A stretch of DNA of 64,000 bases from Salipaludibacillus daqingensis. Lineage in GTDB: Bacteria; Bacillota; Bacilli; Bacillales; Salisediminibacteriaceae. The stretch is taken from NCBI RefSeq assembly GCF_029891575.1, contig NZ_JARZHF010000002.1, positions 434,001 through 498,000 on the forward strand, read 5' to 3'. Shown here one piece after another: positions 1 through 9,660 of this stretch. Within the stretch, counting starts at the first letter, position 1; each line of letters opens with the position of its first letter. Under the pieces are notes generated by a model. It was not told the origin of the DNA. It did not search any database and saw only the letters and a program-made list of their open reading frames with translations. Made by a program: the position numbers and the translations under genes.

Positions 1-1
1 T

Positions 2-1300
2 ACATTTACAGTGATGAACGGAACAATGTTTAACGTAGCTATACCTGATATCGCTGAAGAGTTTCATTTACTTCCTTCCCAAGTAAGCTGGGTCATGACA
101 GGATATATCCTTGTTTTCGCTATCGGTTCTTTGATGTACGGTAAGTTAGCCGACATTTTCCCAATCAAAACATTACTCACAATTGGTATTATCCTTTTTG
201 CGTCAGGAGCAACGTTAGGTTTGTTTTCACCAAACTATGCCGTCTTATTAACCGCTAGAGTTCTTCAAGCAATGGGTGGTGCTACCATTCCAGCTTTAGC
301 ATTTATCATTCCTGCACGGTTCATGCCTGAGGACAGAGCTAGAGTTTTTGGCATTGTTTCAGCGACGGTTGCCTTTGCTTCAGGTTTAGGTCCGATAACA
401 GGAGGCCTTGTTGGTGGAGCATTTAACTGGCGATACTTATTTGTCCTGTCAATCTTATCACTCATCGCAATCCCTTTTTTACGAAAGTGGTTACCTGATG
501 AAAAGAGGAAAGAAGGAACAGTTGATGTTTTAGGTGCCGTTTCCATCGCTGCTACCATAGCTGGCTTATTAATATTTATTACATCATTTAACGTTTTTGG
601 ACTCGTCGGCGGCTCGATCGCTTTCCTAATTTTTATCTGGAGGGTTAAAACGTTTCACTCTCCATTTATCGAACCATCTATGTTAAAAAATAGATACTAC
701 ACGACAACAATATTAACTAGTTTTTTAGGTACGAGTGCCATGTTCGGAATGATTTTTATTGTACCAATTATGGCAAGAACAATTTATGATTTAAATACGA
801 TTGAAATCGGATTACTCCTTTTTCCCGGTGCGATGGCTGCTGGATTAATAGGACAATACGGTGGCACTTTAGTTCAGAGAAATGGTAGTTACCCTGTATT
901 GAGAAGTGCCTTTCTTATGGTCATTCTAGGAAGTTTACTTATTTCAACTTTTATTGGGTTCCCCCCTTATCTGATTGCTTTTTGTATCATTGTTCAATAT
1001 ATGGCTTTCCCACTTATTCAAAGTTCCACAGCCAATCTATTAACAGAACTTGTCCCCGCTGAGCGAACGGGTGTAGGAATAGGACTATTTAATTTAATGA
1101 ATTTTCTTTCTGGAGCCATTTCTAGTGCTGTATTTGGGTCATTATTAGATATGGATCATATTCGATTTCAAATGAACCCACTCGCATCAAATGGAGAATT
1201 TGCGATTTACTCCAACTTATTTATTGGACTTACAATTATCGCCATTATTGCTGTAACGATCTTTACCATCGTATTTCGAAAAAATCCTTATGCTCATTGA
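2..1300 (+). CDS. MFS drug/solute exporter, DHA2-like, 5' end missing
   Basis: The reading frame is open from base 2 and the true start lies left of the window; the GTG at 11 is internal, because MFS proteins of this type have another half helix before the motif FTVMNGTMFNVA. The visible part is about 432 residues of almost continuous hydrophobic helices. The motif-C-like stretch GLGPITGGLVGG and the preceding ARVLQAMGGA are typical of the 14-helix drug:H+ antiporters related to Tet(L) and QacA. It should sit in the cytoplasmic membrane and export a drug or small cation by proton antiport. The substrate cannot be read from the sequence. It ends at a strong hairpin shared with the opposing gene. 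Confidence 0.85.
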   Translation, partial: TFTVMNGTMFNVAIPDIAEEFHLLPSQVSWVMTGYILVFAIGSLMYGKLADIFPIKTLLTIGIILFASGATLGLFSPNYAVLLTARVLQAMGGATIPALAFIIPARFMPEDRARVFGIVSATVAFASGLGPITGGLVGGAFNWRYLFVLSILSLIAIPFLRKWLPDEKRKEGTVDVLGAVSIAATIAGLLIFITSFNVFGLVGGSIAFLIFIWRVKTFHSPFIEPSMLKNRYYTTTILTSFLGTSAMFGMIFIVPIMARTIYDLNTIEIGLLLFPGAMAAGLIGQYGGTLVQRNGSYPVLRSAFLMVILGSLLISTFIGFPPYLIAFCIIVQYMAFPLIQSSTANLLTELVPAERTGVGIGLFNLMNFLSGAISSAVFGSLLDMDHIRFQMNPLASNGEFAIYSNLFIGLTIIAIIAVTIFTIVFRKNPYAH

Positions 1301-1309
1301 TCCAAAATC

Positions 1310-1351
1310 AATAGGAAAAAGCAGTCTGATAACTACAGACTGCTTCCTATT
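1310..1351. terminator. bidirectional terminator between MFS gene and 82-aa gene
   Basis: The arms AATAGGAA and GCAGTCTG pair with CAGACTGC and TTCCTATT around a short loop. It lies between two converging genes, so it can serve both. Confidence 0.75.
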
Positions 1352-1383
1352 CAAATAACTGGTAGAAATCTCTCCAATCTCCG

Positions 1384-1632
1384 TTAAATGGACTGGTCGA
1401 ATCTTTCACCTTTTCCTGTTATTACTTTTTCATGTATTTTTCCTGCTTTTAAAAGCCTTTGCTTTAGCTTATTTCTTTCAAAATAATTCGCTTTCTTTGA
1501 GCGTTCTTTCAATGCATCAAAAAATTCTACTCGCTCCGAAGGTGAAGGCCCTTGAATCATTGGCTTTTTTTCCGTTTGCCGCTGACCATAAACCATCATT
1601 TGCTCATCTTTTACTGGCGGAATATATCCCAT
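1384..1632 (-). CDS. hypothetical 82-aa charged protein
   Basis: The product is a small soluble protein rich in Lys, Glu and Arg, with no membrane segment and no motif I recognise. The ATG at 1632 is preceded by AAGAGGTGAT at good spacing, which supports real translation. It is followed by a strong terminator. Its neighbours are short genes of the sort often found in spore-related clusters downstream of fabI in Bacillus, so a sporulation role is possible but only inferred from position. Confidence 0.55.
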   Translation of the reverse strand: MGYIPPVKDEQMMVYGQRQTEKKPMIQGPSPSERVEFFDALKERSKKANYFERNKLKQRLLKAGKIHEKVITGKGERFDQSI

Positions 1633-1695
1633 ATGATCACCTCTTTATTACCTTATACCCTCATATCATTTTTTATAATCTTGTAAGAAAGAATT

Positions 1696-1854
1696 TTAAT
1701 AAGTTTTAAAACGAGACCTCATTCGATTTCCGCCACATGAACAATGACCTTTTTTTCGAGTTGGTTTATATGTCATCATTCCTGAAGAATACATTCGTTT
1801 CCTTCCACTATTATCAACCCTGCTTTTTTTACTGTTCACCATTTTTTTATCCAT
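1696..1854 (-). CDS. small basic Cys-containing protein, 52 aa, possibly spore-associated
   Basis: The chosen start at 1854 has AAAGGAG seven bases upstream; a longer frame back to 1965 would add a hydrophobic N-terminus with no ribosome site. The protein is very basic (many Lys and Arg, with MYSSGMM in the middle) and ends in GHCSCGGNRMRSRFKTY. Short basic, Gly/Cys-bearing proteins are common among Bacillus coat and spore-core proteins, but I do not recognise a family. It lies between an 82-aa unknown and a coiled-coil protein on the same strand. Confidence 0.5.
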   Translation of the reverse strand: MDKKMVNSKKSRVDNSGRKRMYSSGMMTYKPTRKKGHCSCGGNRMRSRFKTY

Positions 1855-1988
1855 CATCTCACTCCTTTTCTTCATCCATAACAGAATATGAAACATAAAA
1901 AAAAAGTGCAATGATCGATTTATTATATAGGGACTGTTGTAAATTTTTAATCCCTTCTCTTTCATTCACCAAAGCCTACCAGACTTTA

Positions 1989-2462
1989 TTAATCCTTTTT
2001 ATCTAATGACTGTTGAAATGTTTGGAAAAACCGTTCATAGTTATTGTTTTTATACTCTTTATCAACATATTCTGCATTCTCATTTCCTATTTCAACTGAA
2101 TTTTCTTCCTTTAAATGAGAATGATCATTCTCTATTTGTCGTACATTTTGTTCCTTATCTTTCTCATTCTCTAAATCTTTCAGTTTACTTTCAAGGTAAT
2201 CGTTTTGCTCTTCTAGATTTTTTAAAACAATTTCTATTTTTTCATTTTGTTTTAACAAATCATCGTATTTATTTTCTGCTGTTATTTTTTTCTCTTTCAA
2301 TTCGTTATATTTTTGAAGTAGTTCGTTCATTTTTTTAACATCGTATTGTGTCTCCATCTTTTGAACTTGAAACTTGTATTTCTTTGCTTCCGCCTTGTAA
2401 TGAAGCACTTTCTGCTGAAGCTGAACTTCTGTTAATTTGTGCGATTGTTTTTTAGTGTTCAT
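1989..2462 (-). CDS. coiled-coil protein, 157 aa, function unknown
   Basis: This is a highly charged heptad-rich protein (Lys, Glu, Gln and Leu) expected to form a long coiled coil over residues 10-110, ending in FFQTFQQSLDKKD. AGGAGGTG stands just upstream of the ATG at 2462. Its N-terminal stretch QQKVLHYKAEAKKYK closely resembles KQQLLHYKSELAKYK in the gene at 3959, which suggests the two share an interaction module. The neighbouring DUF1360 gene and the position downstream of fabI point to a spore-layer or sporulation role, inferred only. Confidence 0.6.
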   Translation of the reverse strand: MNTKKQSHKLTEVQLQQKVLHYKAEAKKYKFQVQKMETQYDVKKMNELLQKYNELKEKKITAENKYDDLLKQNEKIEIVLKNLEEQNDYLESKLKDLENEKDKEQNVRQIENDHSHLKEENSVEIGNENAEYVDKEYKNNNYERFFQTFQQSLDKKD

Positions 2463-2563
2463 TTAAACACCTCCTGCATATAGAGATTCTTCTTCCATCT
2501 ATATGTAGGAGTTAAAAAAACTTGCCATCATTTTGAGTAGAATGACCTTTTTTACCAATTTAG

Positions 2564-2914
2564 TTAGAGATACCTCAATACAATCTCTTCGATTATTACT
2601 GCAAACGCTGCAATAGCAAACAAATAAATAATAATAATGAATATTTGAGGAAATAAAAGGTAACCACCCAACATCCCTGCTGATATCCAGACAGACATAC
2701 ACCAATGACAGACGAACAACTCCCCAATAAATTTCTTTATCCCTTCTCCTTTAGGGATATAATTCCAATCCTCGTTTCCATCCTCATCGACTATATTTTG
2801 TTCCATCAATAATCTAGTTCTTAACGATTCTGTGATTTTATCATATAAAAATAAATGAGTTAATCGGAACACGGATAGTCCAATAAGAATAAATTCAAAC
2901 CAAGTATATGACAT
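2564..2914 (-). CDS. DUF1360 family membrane protein, YjcA-like
   Basis: The 116-residue protein has an N-terminal hydrophobic segment, a middle containing the pair CHWCMSVW (about residues 70-77), and two further membrane segments to the C-terminus. This Cys-x-Trp-Cys arrangement followed by a helix is what I associate with DUF1360; the Bacillus member YjcA lies near fabI in the coat-gene region and is linked with sporulation. The location here agrees. The biochemical role is unknown. It is read away from the 3112 gene, leaving a shared upstream region of about 190 bases. Confidence 0.65.
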   Translation of the reverse strand: MSYTWFEFILIGLSVFRLTHLFLYDKITESLRTRLLMEQNIVDEDGNEDWNYIPKGEGIKKFIGELFVCHWCMSVWISAGMLGGYLLFPQIFIIIIYLFAIAAFAVIIEEIVLRYL

Positions 2915-3111
2915 TCTCTTCCCTCCATATTTGATAAGCTCTGTTATTCTTCGATGTAAGTTTTATAACAAAAATCGTAGTCTACAAATTTCAAGTAAAT
3001 AATCGTGATAAAAATTAACATAACTAGTCATATATCACACACAGATACATTTTAGCTACATACGATGAAGTAGTTCGATTACATTTTTTATATGACGAAA
3101 GGATGAAAAAG

Positions 3112-3816
3112 ATGAATAAACTAGAAAGACTTTGTATAAAGGTTCCAAAAGTTTATGATTGGATCACTCATCAAGCTGAAAAGGAGTTCCAATTTTCCAT
3201 TGGCGACATTGATTTTTTCACGGAAGAAGAGCCAGAAAATCAAAGAAAGGATAATGTTGTTTCCGATGTTTGTGGATACTTTTTACCTGATTTAGTAAAG
3301 GTCAGTTGTGTTCTTGTAGAACCGGAAAAACCGAAGAAAAAAGAAAAAAAGCAGGAGTTGTGTCAAGAAGTCGGTGAACGAAAAGATATTTTTGTGGAAG
3401 AGTTTGATACAGAGTTACAACTTGTGAGAATTCAAAAACAAGGACAGTTTCAGATTGTTTTAGAGTCGGATCATAAAAATGGAGTTGCACCACTTTTTTC
3501 AGAACCGGTTAATTTCTTTAAATTAGAGAAATTCATCTTATGTGCTCCAGACGGAACAGAGGTCATTTGCCACGTATATGACTTTGATTGTGAAGGTCAA
3601 TTTATATGTAATGGTGATGGAACGGAATGGACGATTGATCTCGTCTTGCTTATTTGTCAATCCATTCAAGCAGAGGCAGAAGTGAAAATTGATATCGAAG
3701 GAAAAATTTGTAAACCGAGGCCTGAGATTATTCTTCCTATACCTGACAAGGAATGTCCAGAATTTACATTTCCAGAGCAATGCCCTGAAATTTTTCCGCA
3801 ACCACACAAGAAGTAA
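3112..3816 (+). CDS. hypothetical 234-aa protein, possible spore surface protein
   Basis: The start at 3112 is preferred over the ATG at 3103 because GAAAGG ends one base before 3103 but ten before 3112. The protein begins MNKLERLCIKVPKVYDWIT and carries scattered Cys residues in the second half, where beta-rich segments alternate with Pro/Glu. The C-terminus repeats Pro-Glu-Ile/Phe-Pro blocks with Cys. The opening motif is reminiscent of several Bacillaceae exosporium or coat-like proteins, but I cannot assign a family. It is followed by a terminator and a second unknown gene on the same strand. Confidence 0.6.
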   Translation: MNKLERLCIKVPKVYDWITHQAEKEFQFSIGDIDFFTEEEPENQRKDNVVSDVCGYFLPDLVKVSCVLVEPEKPKKKEKKQELCQEVGERKDIFVEEFDTELQLVRIQKQGQFQIVLESDHKNGVAPLFSEPVNFFKLEKFILCAPDGTEVICHVYDFDCEGQFICNGDGTEWTIDLVLLICQSIQAEAEVKIDIEGKICKPRPEIILPIPDKECPEFTFPEQCPEIFPQPHKK

Positions 3817-3863
3817 CCGATATTCACCATTAATTTTGCATTTTTTAGCATGATTAACTGAAC

Positions 3864-3892
3864 AAGAGGGAGGCTTTTCTCTCTCTTTTTTT
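3864..3892 (+). terminator. terminator after the 234-aa gene
   Basis: AAGAGGGAG pairs with CTCTCTCTT (two G-T pairs) and is followed by a run of seven T. Confidence 0.65.
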
Positions 3893-3958
3893 ATGCATGT
3901 GTTTACGTTTTACGAATAGATATGATACATCAGTACGTTTTTGTTGAAGGAGGAGTCT

Positions 3959-4633
3959 ATGAATAATAACCAAGTTGGTCAAACGAAAGAAAACCAGAAA
4001 CTTATTCAATTAAAACAGCAGTTGCTTCATTACAAATCAGAATTGGCAAAATACAAACACATAAATCATTTTTACAAGAAAAAGTTGTCATTAAATGAAG
4101 GTGATAATCAAATTACATTTAAAGAAGAAAACTTCGATACTGTTGACCCCGACAACAAAACAGAACCACTCATTTCAGCTTCAGCATATTTTAATTATTC
4201 CGTGTTTTTTCCAGAAAAAGAAGAAGCATTAAATGAAACACTTATTGTAGGACATTTTCATATCGTAAATTCCGGGCAGGTTGAGCTAAATAACCCATTC
4301 ATAGCTTTAAAGGTTACCCCTGTGAAAGCAGCCACGATTAGCGGGAAAATTGCAGTAACAGAGAACTCGGAAACGGTCATATATACATCGGATGAAGAGT
4401 GGCAACATATGCACCATGATTGGAAAAATATTCTTAGAGAGAAAGGCGAATATTGGTTAAAACCATCTCATTGTCGGGTGATTAAACCAGGTGAAACTTT
4501 AAATTTCACAAATTTTGACCTTCGTTTAAATAACATAGATTCAGAAGGACAAATAAAAGTGGAAGGGGTATGTTTTTCGACGGAAATGACAAATGGTATC
4601 CCTTCTATGAATCAAATCACTTTTTATTATTAA
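3959..4633 (+). CDS. hypothetical 224-aa protein with N-terminal coiled coil
   Basis: The start is the ATG at 3959, with AAGGAGGAG just upstream; the longer TTG start at 3941 would overlap this site. Residues 10-45 form a short coiled coil (KQQLLHYKSELAKYK) similar to the N-terminus of the 1989-2462 product. The rest is a predicted beta-rich domain with a conserved-looking HFHIVNSGQ segment and an end GIPSMNQITFYY. I do not recognise the family. The shared N-terminal module with a nearby gene and the position next to fabI suggest a common, perhaps spore-coat, assembly. Confidence 0.6.
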   Translation: MNNNQVGQTKENQKLIQLKQQLLHYKSELAKYKHINHFYKKKLSLNEGDNQITFKEENFDTVDPDNKTEPLISASAYFNYSVFFPEKEEALNETLIVGHFHIVNSGQVELNNPFIALKVTPVKAATISGKIAVTENSETVIYTSDEEWQHMHHDWKNILREKGEYWLKPSHCRVIKPGETLNFTNFDLRLNNIDSEGQIKVEGVCFSTEMTNGIPSMNQITFYY

Positions 4634-4781
4634 TAGTCGTAGTTTTTAATAAATCATTATTTGATACCTCTTACCTAATACCTATTCCTTTTATTCAATG
4701 CTTAAGATAAGATATGTATTTATTCTGCCTTTGTATGTGTAAACAACTAACTTAAGGACAAACTGATGAATCTATCCAGTT

Positions 4782-4828
4782 AAAAAAGCTTGTGAATTGG
4801 ATTTTTTCCAACACACAAGCTTTTTTTT
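4782..4828. terminator. bidirectional terminator between unknown gene and fabI
   Basis: AAAAAAGCTTGTG pairs with CACAAGCTTTTTT around a 19-base loop, with T runs on both strands. The 328 bases from 4634 to 4961 hold this hairpin and an inverted repeat at 4921-4946; I see no gene there. Confidence 0.75.
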
Positions 4829-4961
4829 GTAAGCTTCACCTTGCTTTCGAGGGACAGTACGTTCATCTTCCAAGGTGTGAATCTTATTTATTCGGGAGGT
4901 TTTGTTATCTGCTATCGTCCAGTATTGATTTAGAAAAATCAATACTAAACTTAATATAGCT

Positions 4962-5759
4962 TTAAGATTGAGATTTTCCCATAAGGCCTATCGTATGATA
5001 ACCACCATCTACATGGAGAAGTTCACCAGTAATCCCTTTTGATAAATCACACATTAGAAACATCGCCGTATCCCCAACTTCCTCTATCGTTACCATTCGT
5101 TTAAGAGGAGCTTTCGCTTCCATTTCATTCGCCACTTCATTAAAACTTCCAATTCCTTTTGCTGATAATGTACGAATAGGTCCCGCAGAAATAGCATTAA
5201 CACGAATTTGTTCTTTTCCTAAGTCATTAGCTAAATATTTTACGCTAGCATCGAGACTAGCTTTCGCTACACCCATGACATTATAATTCTGAACTACACG
5301 CTCACCACCGAGGTATGTCATTGTGACAATACTTCCTCCTTCAGTCATAAGTGGACGAGCAGCTTTCGTTACGGCTGTTAGGGAATAAGCACTGATGTTT
5401 TGTGCTAATAAAAACCCTTCTCGCGTTGTATTTAAATATTCTCCGTCTAATTCTTCACGATTTGCAAATGCTACACAATGAGCAATACCATGAATAACGC
5501 CTGATTTTTCTTTAATTTGTGCAAACGTCGCTTCAATATCTTCATCCTTTGTAACATCACATGGTAAAACGTAATGTCGTTCTGCAGAATCCAATGTTGC
5601 AACCAAATCACTAACATTTTTCTCTAAGCGTTCAACAGCATATGTAAAAATTAAGTTAGCTCCTGCATTTGCTAAAGACTGGGCAATTCCCCAAGCGATA
5701 CTTCTTTTATTTGCTACACCCATGACAACATAGGTTCGTTGACTTAAATCAATCTTCAT
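4962..5759 (-). CDS. fabI: enoyl-[acyl-carrier-protein] reductase FabI
   Basis: FabI reduces trans-2-enoyl-ACP with NAD(P)H in the last step of each fatty acid elongation cycle. The 265 residues match the usual length. Visible marks are the N-terminal MGVANKRSIAWGIA nucleotide loop, the TYLGGE stretch (SYLGGE in many relatives), and the catalytic Tyr-x6-Lys in YNVMGVAK. VNAISAGPIRTLSAKGI follows. The gene stands alone with its own promoter, and a FapR-type operator lies 34 bases upstream of the start, matching the one before fabH. The expected regulator is FapR, relieved by malonyl-CoA. Confidence 0.97.
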   Translation of the reverse strand: MKIDLSQRTYVVMGVANKRSIAWGIAQSLANAGANLIFTYAVERLEKNVSDLVATLDSAERHYVLPCDVTKDEDIEATFAQIKEKSGVIHGIAHCVAFANREELDGEYLNTTREGFLLAQNISAYSLTAVTKAARPLMTEGGSIVTMTYLGGERVVQNYNVMGVAKASLDASVKYLANDLGKEQIRVNAISAGPIRTLSAKGIGSFNEVANEMEAKAPLKRMVTIEEVGDTAMFLMCDLSKGITGELLHVDGGYHTIGLMGKSQS

Positions 5760-5792
5760 GACTGATTCCTCCTCATGACATTTACTTCTAGA

Positions 5793-5814
5793 TATTAGTA
5801 CTTGGTCATAATTT
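5793..5814. promoter_or_regulatory. FapR operator upstream of fabI
   Basis: TTAGTACTTGGTCATAATT matches the known FapR consensus of Bacillus, an imperfect inverted repeat around TTAGTAC. An almost identical element lies upstream of fabH on the same strand. Confidence 0.8.
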
Positions 5815-5910
5815 TACCCTAGCTACACTAAAACGTCAATAAACCGGAAAAGAAGAAATATATTTCTCTATAAATGTGATACGCTATCAAACGAAGTGGA
5901 GGCGTTATTG

Positions 5911-6648
5911 ATGAAACAATTTGATATTATCGGTGATATTCACGGTTGCTATGATGAGATGAACGAGTTATTGGTGAGATTAGGTTATAAAATAGGTTCT
6001 GACCTCTCTCATCGAAATGGACGAATACCTGTTTTTTTAGGAGACTTGACCGATCGTGGGCCATCTTCATTAGCTGTAATAGAAGACGTATGTCGGTGGG
6101 TTAAAAACAACCATGCTTTATATTGTCCAGGTAATCATTGTAATAAGCTTTATCGGTATTTTTTAGGTAGGAATGTGATGATTAAACATGGGTTAGAAAC
6201 GACAGTGGAAGAATTAAACCACCTATCCTCTAGTGATTTCCGTCGCATATCTCATTCTTTTATTGAATTATATGAACAAGCGGAACTATATTTGCAACTT
6301 GATAACAATCAATTAGTAGTTGCACACGCTGGAATTCGTCCTGATTTGATCGGTTCCAAAGGAAAGCGAGTTAAGTCATTTGTTCTTTATGGGGACATTA
6401 CAGGAGAAACTCACGGTGACGGGAGACCGGTAAGACGAGACTGGGCTTCTAAACATTCATTCCCGGCCTTTATCGTTTATGGTCATACGCCCGTTGCTGA
6501 TCCCCGGTGGATTGGTGATACGGTTAACATTGATACTGGATGCGTTTTCGGTGGCCAATTAACGGCTCTTCAATGGCCAGAAAAGACCACATTATCCGTC
6601 CCATCCAACCAACCGTATGTAGAAGACAAATTCCAGTCATTTAATTGA
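5911..6648 (+). CDS. prpE: bis(5'-nucleosyl)-tetraphosphatase PrpE
   Basis: PrpE is a calcineurin-like phosphoesterase that hydrolyses Ap4A asymmetrically and is linked to spore germination in B. subtilis. All metal-binding blocks are present: [10 protein letters not shown] near the N-terminus, GDLTDRG, GNHCNK, then AHAGIRPD and VYGHTPV. The start at 5911 has GTGGAGGC just upstream; the GTG at 5896 is part of that ribosome site. The length (245 aa) fits the family. The last codons form part of the terminator shared with the converging yjbO gene. Confidence 0.95.
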   Translation: MKQFDIIGDIHGCYDEMNELLVRLGYKIGSDLSHRNGRIPVFLGDLTDRGPSSLAVIEDVCRWVKNNHALYCPGNHCNKLYRYFLGRNVMIKHGLETTVEELNHLSSSDFRRISHSFIELYEQAELYLQLDNNQLVVAHAGIRPDLIGSKGKRVKSFVLYGDITGETHGDGRPVRRDWASKHSFPAFIVYGHTPVADPRWIGDTVNIDTGCVFGGQLTALQWPEKTTLSVPSNQPYVEDKFQSFN

Positions 6649-6657
6649 CTGGAATTT
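6631..6657. terminator. bidirectional terminator overlapping prpE and yjbO ends
   Basis: TTCCAGTCA pairs with TGACTGGAA around six bases; the prpE stop codon lies inside the stem. Confidence 0.7.
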
Positions 6658-7547
6658 CAACTACGATAAAACTCTTCCGGTATATTAGCACGATAATGAT
6701 GCTTCTGGCCTGTTAGTGGATGACAAAAAGCAAGTTCATAAGAATGCAATGCTTGCCTTTTCATATGTAACATTTCACCGCCGTACAACGTATCTCCTAC
6801 TAAAGGATAACCGAGAGAAGCCATATGAACTCTTATTTGGTGCGTACGGCCTGTTTCCAATAGTAATTTAACCTCAGAGAATAAGTGATTTTTATTCAAT
6901 CTATGATAGTGTGTTGTTGCTTTTTGTCCACTACAGTGCCTTTCCCTTTCAATAATACTTGAAGATTTTCTAGCTATAGGAAAGTGAATGGAACCAACAT
7001 GCCAAGGCATTTCCCCCATAACTAGAGCTACGTATGTACGTTGGATCGAACCTTGCTGCTGCATTTTGACACATAAATCGTGGCTATGCCGATGTTTAGC
7101 AACTAACATAAGCCCTGACGTATCTCGATCTAATCGATTAACAGCATGGAACGTCGCTGGCCAACCAATTGTTTCAAAGTAATGCAAAACCATGCCAGCC
7201 ACCGAGGATTCATCATGATCCTTGGTTGGTATAGTAACAATGGACGACGGTTTATTTATGACAAGGACATGTTCATCTTCATAAATAATATCCAAGGGCA
7301 ACTCTATACGCTTAATTTTTTGGCTAACTTCTTCTCTTGGAAACGAAACAGTTACTTTATCCCCTACGTGCAAACGCTTTCGAACCGTTTCTTGTTTCCC
7401 ATTGATATAAATTGTTCCGCCTTTGAATTTAATTTCTGCTAACGTTTTACGAGAAATGCGTTTAATATCTCTTAAAAATGTTTTCAATACTATCCCGTCA
7501 TTCGCTGCATCTACATACCAAGTTAGGACTAATTTATTCCATGTCAT
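6657..7547 (-). CDS. yjbO: RluD-family pseudouridine synthase (YjbO)
   Basis: The protein isomerises uridine to pseudouridine in rRNA or tRNA; the exact target is not visible. It has an N-terminal S4-like RNA-binding region (residues 20-75) and the catalytic motif NRLDRDTSG, where the second Asp is the nucleophile, followed by GRTHQIRVH. The ATG at 7547 overlaps the nadK stop as ATGA, which supports this start and translational coupling; a longer frame begins inside nadK. The gene order relA-like, nadK, yjbO is the B. subtilis order. Confidence 0.93.
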   Translation of the reverse strand: MTWNKLVLTWYVDAANDGIVLKTFLRDIKRISRKTLAEIKFKGGTIYINGKQETVRKRLHVGDKVTVSFPREEVSQKIKRIELPLDIIYEDEHVLVINKPSSIVTIPTKDHDESSVAGMVLHYFETIGWPATFHAVNRLDRDTSGLMLVAKHRHSHDLCVKMQQQGSIQRTYVALVMGEMPWHVGSIHFPIARKSSSIIERERHCSGQKATTHYHRLNKNHLFSEVKLLLETGRTHQIRVHMASLGYPLVGDTLYGGEMLHMKRQALHSYELAFCHPLTGQKHHYRANIPEEFYRS

Positions 7548-8338
7548 TCGGCAATAAACGACTCCTTTACCCTTTTCCAAAATGGAAATGGTCTAAAGCG
7601 AGCAAACCGAATACGTTCCTCCGCTACCCGACATTGGATAGATTTCACTTGCTTTTGTACTAAGTTTAGATGATCAACTGTTACTTGAAAGTCCACATTG
7701 TTTTTAGGTTTTAACATACACGTGTGATGTTGAGGAAGTACAAGAGGAGATCCGATCGTTCGATAAACACGATTATTAATAGATGCCATTTCTGCTAATT
7801 GGATAGAAGCAAGTGATGGGTGTAATATCGCCCCCCCTAATGCTTTATTGTATGCTGTACTCCCTGAAGGCGTAGAAAGACAAAGACCATCTCCTCGGAA
7901 AGTTTCGAAATGATCGCCTTTAATTTCAATATCCATGACAAGAGACCCTTCCATACTTTTAACTGAACATTCATTCAATGCCAAAAACCGTTCTGATTTT
8001 TGATCATTATTGTGTCTAATGATGACCTCAAGCAAAGGATATTCGACAATTTTAAACGGTGTTTTCGCGATATGAATCACCAGTTTTTCAACTTCATCAG
8101 GTTTCCAGTCAGCGTAAAAGCCGAGATGACCAGTATGTACACCTACAAACGATGTTTCTTGCGAACGGTGGGCATACTGATGAAATGCTTCTAATAATGT
8201 TCCATCACCACCAACAGAGATGACGATCTCCGGCTCCTTTTCATCGTACTCTAAATGAAACTCTTGCAAGTAAGATTTGATTTTTTGAGATAAGATATTT
8301 GAGTCATTATCTCCTCGTGATTGTATATTGAATTTCAT
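7544..8338 (-). CDS. nadK: NAD kinase
   Basis: NAD kinase phosphorylates NAD to NADP. The 264-residue protein carries the diagnostic [13 protein letters not shown] block near residue 45 and the later [18 protein letters not shown] loop that binds the nicotinamide nucleotide. It is preceded closely by relQ and followed by yjbO with an ATGA overlap, so the three are very probably one transcript. GGGTGGGA serves as its ribosome site. Confidence 0.96.
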   Translation of the reverse strand: MKFNIQSRGDNDSNILSQKIKSYLQEFHLEYDEKEPEIVISVGGDGTLLEAFHQYAHRSQETSFVGVHTGHLGFYADWKPDEVEKLVIHIAKTPFKIVEYPLLEVIIRHNNDQKSERFLALNECSVKSMEGSLVMDIEIKGDHFETFRGDGLCLSTPSGSTAYNKALGGAILHPSLASIQLAEMASINNRVYRTIGSPLVLPQHHTCMLKPKNNVDFQVTVDHLNLVQKQVKSIQCRVAEERIRFARFRPFPFWKRVKESFIAE

Positions 8339-8355
8339 TTTGCATTTCCCACCCT

Positions 8356-8991
8356 TCAGTTTCCTTTTCTTAGTGATTCTCTTTGTTTTGTAATAATTTG
8401 CTGAGCATCTTGCACCTCACCACGAATTTTAGACATTTCTTCATCTAATAAAAACGCCGCTTCAGCAGCTCTTTGCAACCTTTCTTCTATTTCTTCTGGA
8501 ATTTTACCTGAGTACTTGTACTGAAGAGAGTGCTCAATAGTAGCCCAAAAATTCATAGCTAACGTTCGAATTTGAAGTTCAACTAAAATAGGTTTCTCAC
8601 CATTTATCGTTTGAACTGGATAACGAAGAATCATATGATAAGACCTATATCCACTTCTTTTTTTATGTTTAATATAATCCCGTTCTTCTACGATCTCAAA
8701 ATCAGTACGAGCTTGAATCAGTTCAGCAACTGTATCAATATCTACAACAAATTGACACATGACTCTAACCCCAGCCAAGTCTTGCATTTCATCCTCTAAT
8801 TTATTTAAAGGGATACTTTTTCGTTTTGCCTTTTCCAAAATACTTGAGACTGGTTTCACTCTTCCGGTAACAAATTCAATCGGAGTATGCTTGGATGTGA
8901 GTTGATATTGATCACGAATTCCTTTTAATTTGATTTTCAATTCTTCTACCGCCTGCTTGTAAGGAGTGAGCATGACATCCCAATCCATCAT
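8356..8991 (-). CDS. relQ: small alarmone synthetase RelQ (YjbM)
   Basis: RelQ transfers pyrophosphate from ATP to GDP or GTP, making (p)ppGpp, and has no hydrolase domain. The 211 residues fit the family. Seen motifs are [12 protein letters not shown], the lysine/arginine cluster in [15 protein letters not shown], and VELQIRT...FWATIEH. The C-terminal helix after residue 170 is the usual tetramer segment. The gene is first in the operon with nadK and yjbO. Confidence 0.95.
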   Translation of the reverse strand: MMDWDVMLTPYKQAVEELKIKLKGIRDQYQLTSKHTPIEFVTGRVKPVSSILEKAKRKSIPLNKLEDEMQDLAGVRVMCQFVVDIDTVAELIQARTDFEIVEERDYIKHKKRSGYRSYHMILRYPVQTINGEKPILVELQIRTLAMNFWATIEHSLQYKYSGKIPEEIEERLQRAAEAAFLLDEEMSKIRGEVQDAQQIITKQRESLRKGN

Positions 8992-9052
8992 TGTTGCGTC
9001 ACCACCAATTTCATAATTGTTACACTATGCATTCTCTTTTTTTCAACTTGAT

Positions 9053-9445
9053 TTATATGTATTGTTTGAATACTTTTTCAACTTCTTCCACAAACAAAGT
9101 TCCATAATTCCCATTACCTTTAATGTTATCCAAAAGTAATTTCATTTCATCCCATAGATAAATGAGTTCTTTACCTGACTTGTCGTGTTCATTTAAAATT
9201 AAGAGAGGCGTTTTATTTACTGATAATCCATCCGCTAATTCAGCCCAATGTTCATGAGAAATCCTCACATGATGATACCCTTGTTTATTTTCCAATAAAT
9301 AAACAAATGCTTTCCCTTCTGAATCAACTAATATTCTTCCAACTGCATCGAGATTTTTCCAATTCTCATCCGTTATTTCTTTATTAACAGAAAAACAAAT
9401 ATAATCCTTTTCTTCATTTATATGAATCACATTAAATATGTGCAT
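9053..9445 (-). CDS. yjbL: UPF0738 family protein YjbL
   Basis: The 130-residue soluble protein has no membrane segment. Its composition, length and place between relQ and yjbK match B. subtilis YjbL (UPF0738), whose function is unknown. It starts at the ATG at 9445 with AAGGAGGA upstream. It is read in the same direction as relQ but separated by about 60 bases. Confidence 0.8.
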   Translation of the reverse strand: MHIFNVIHINEEKDYICFSVNKEITDENWKNLDAVGRILVDSEGKAFVYLLENKQGYHHVRISHEHWAELADGLSVNKTPLLILNEHDKSGKELIYLWDEMKLLLDNIKGNGNYGTLFVEEVEKVFKQYI

Positions 9446-9660
9446 CCTTCATCCTCCTTTAAATCAGTACCCCTATTTTACCATAATCATTCTTTTGAAC
9501 GTAGGAAAAAACTTACTCTGACCAATTAATTGCATAAAAATGACTCATTGTAAATAAATAAGAGTTGTGGAATAATATAGACATTGTTTGTCTTATGTCA
9601 ACAAGAATTAATTAATTCATCCGGTAGTTCTATGCTACCTAAAAAATGAAGGTGAAAATA

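Noticed and set aside
1497-1709. 70-residue plus-strand ORF over the 82-aa gene
   Set aside because: It is antisense to a gene with a good ribosome site and has none of its own.
4921-4946. Perfect inverted repeat AGTATTGATTT before fabI end
   Set aside because: No T run follows on the minus strand, so it is not a convincing terminator; no other role is visible.
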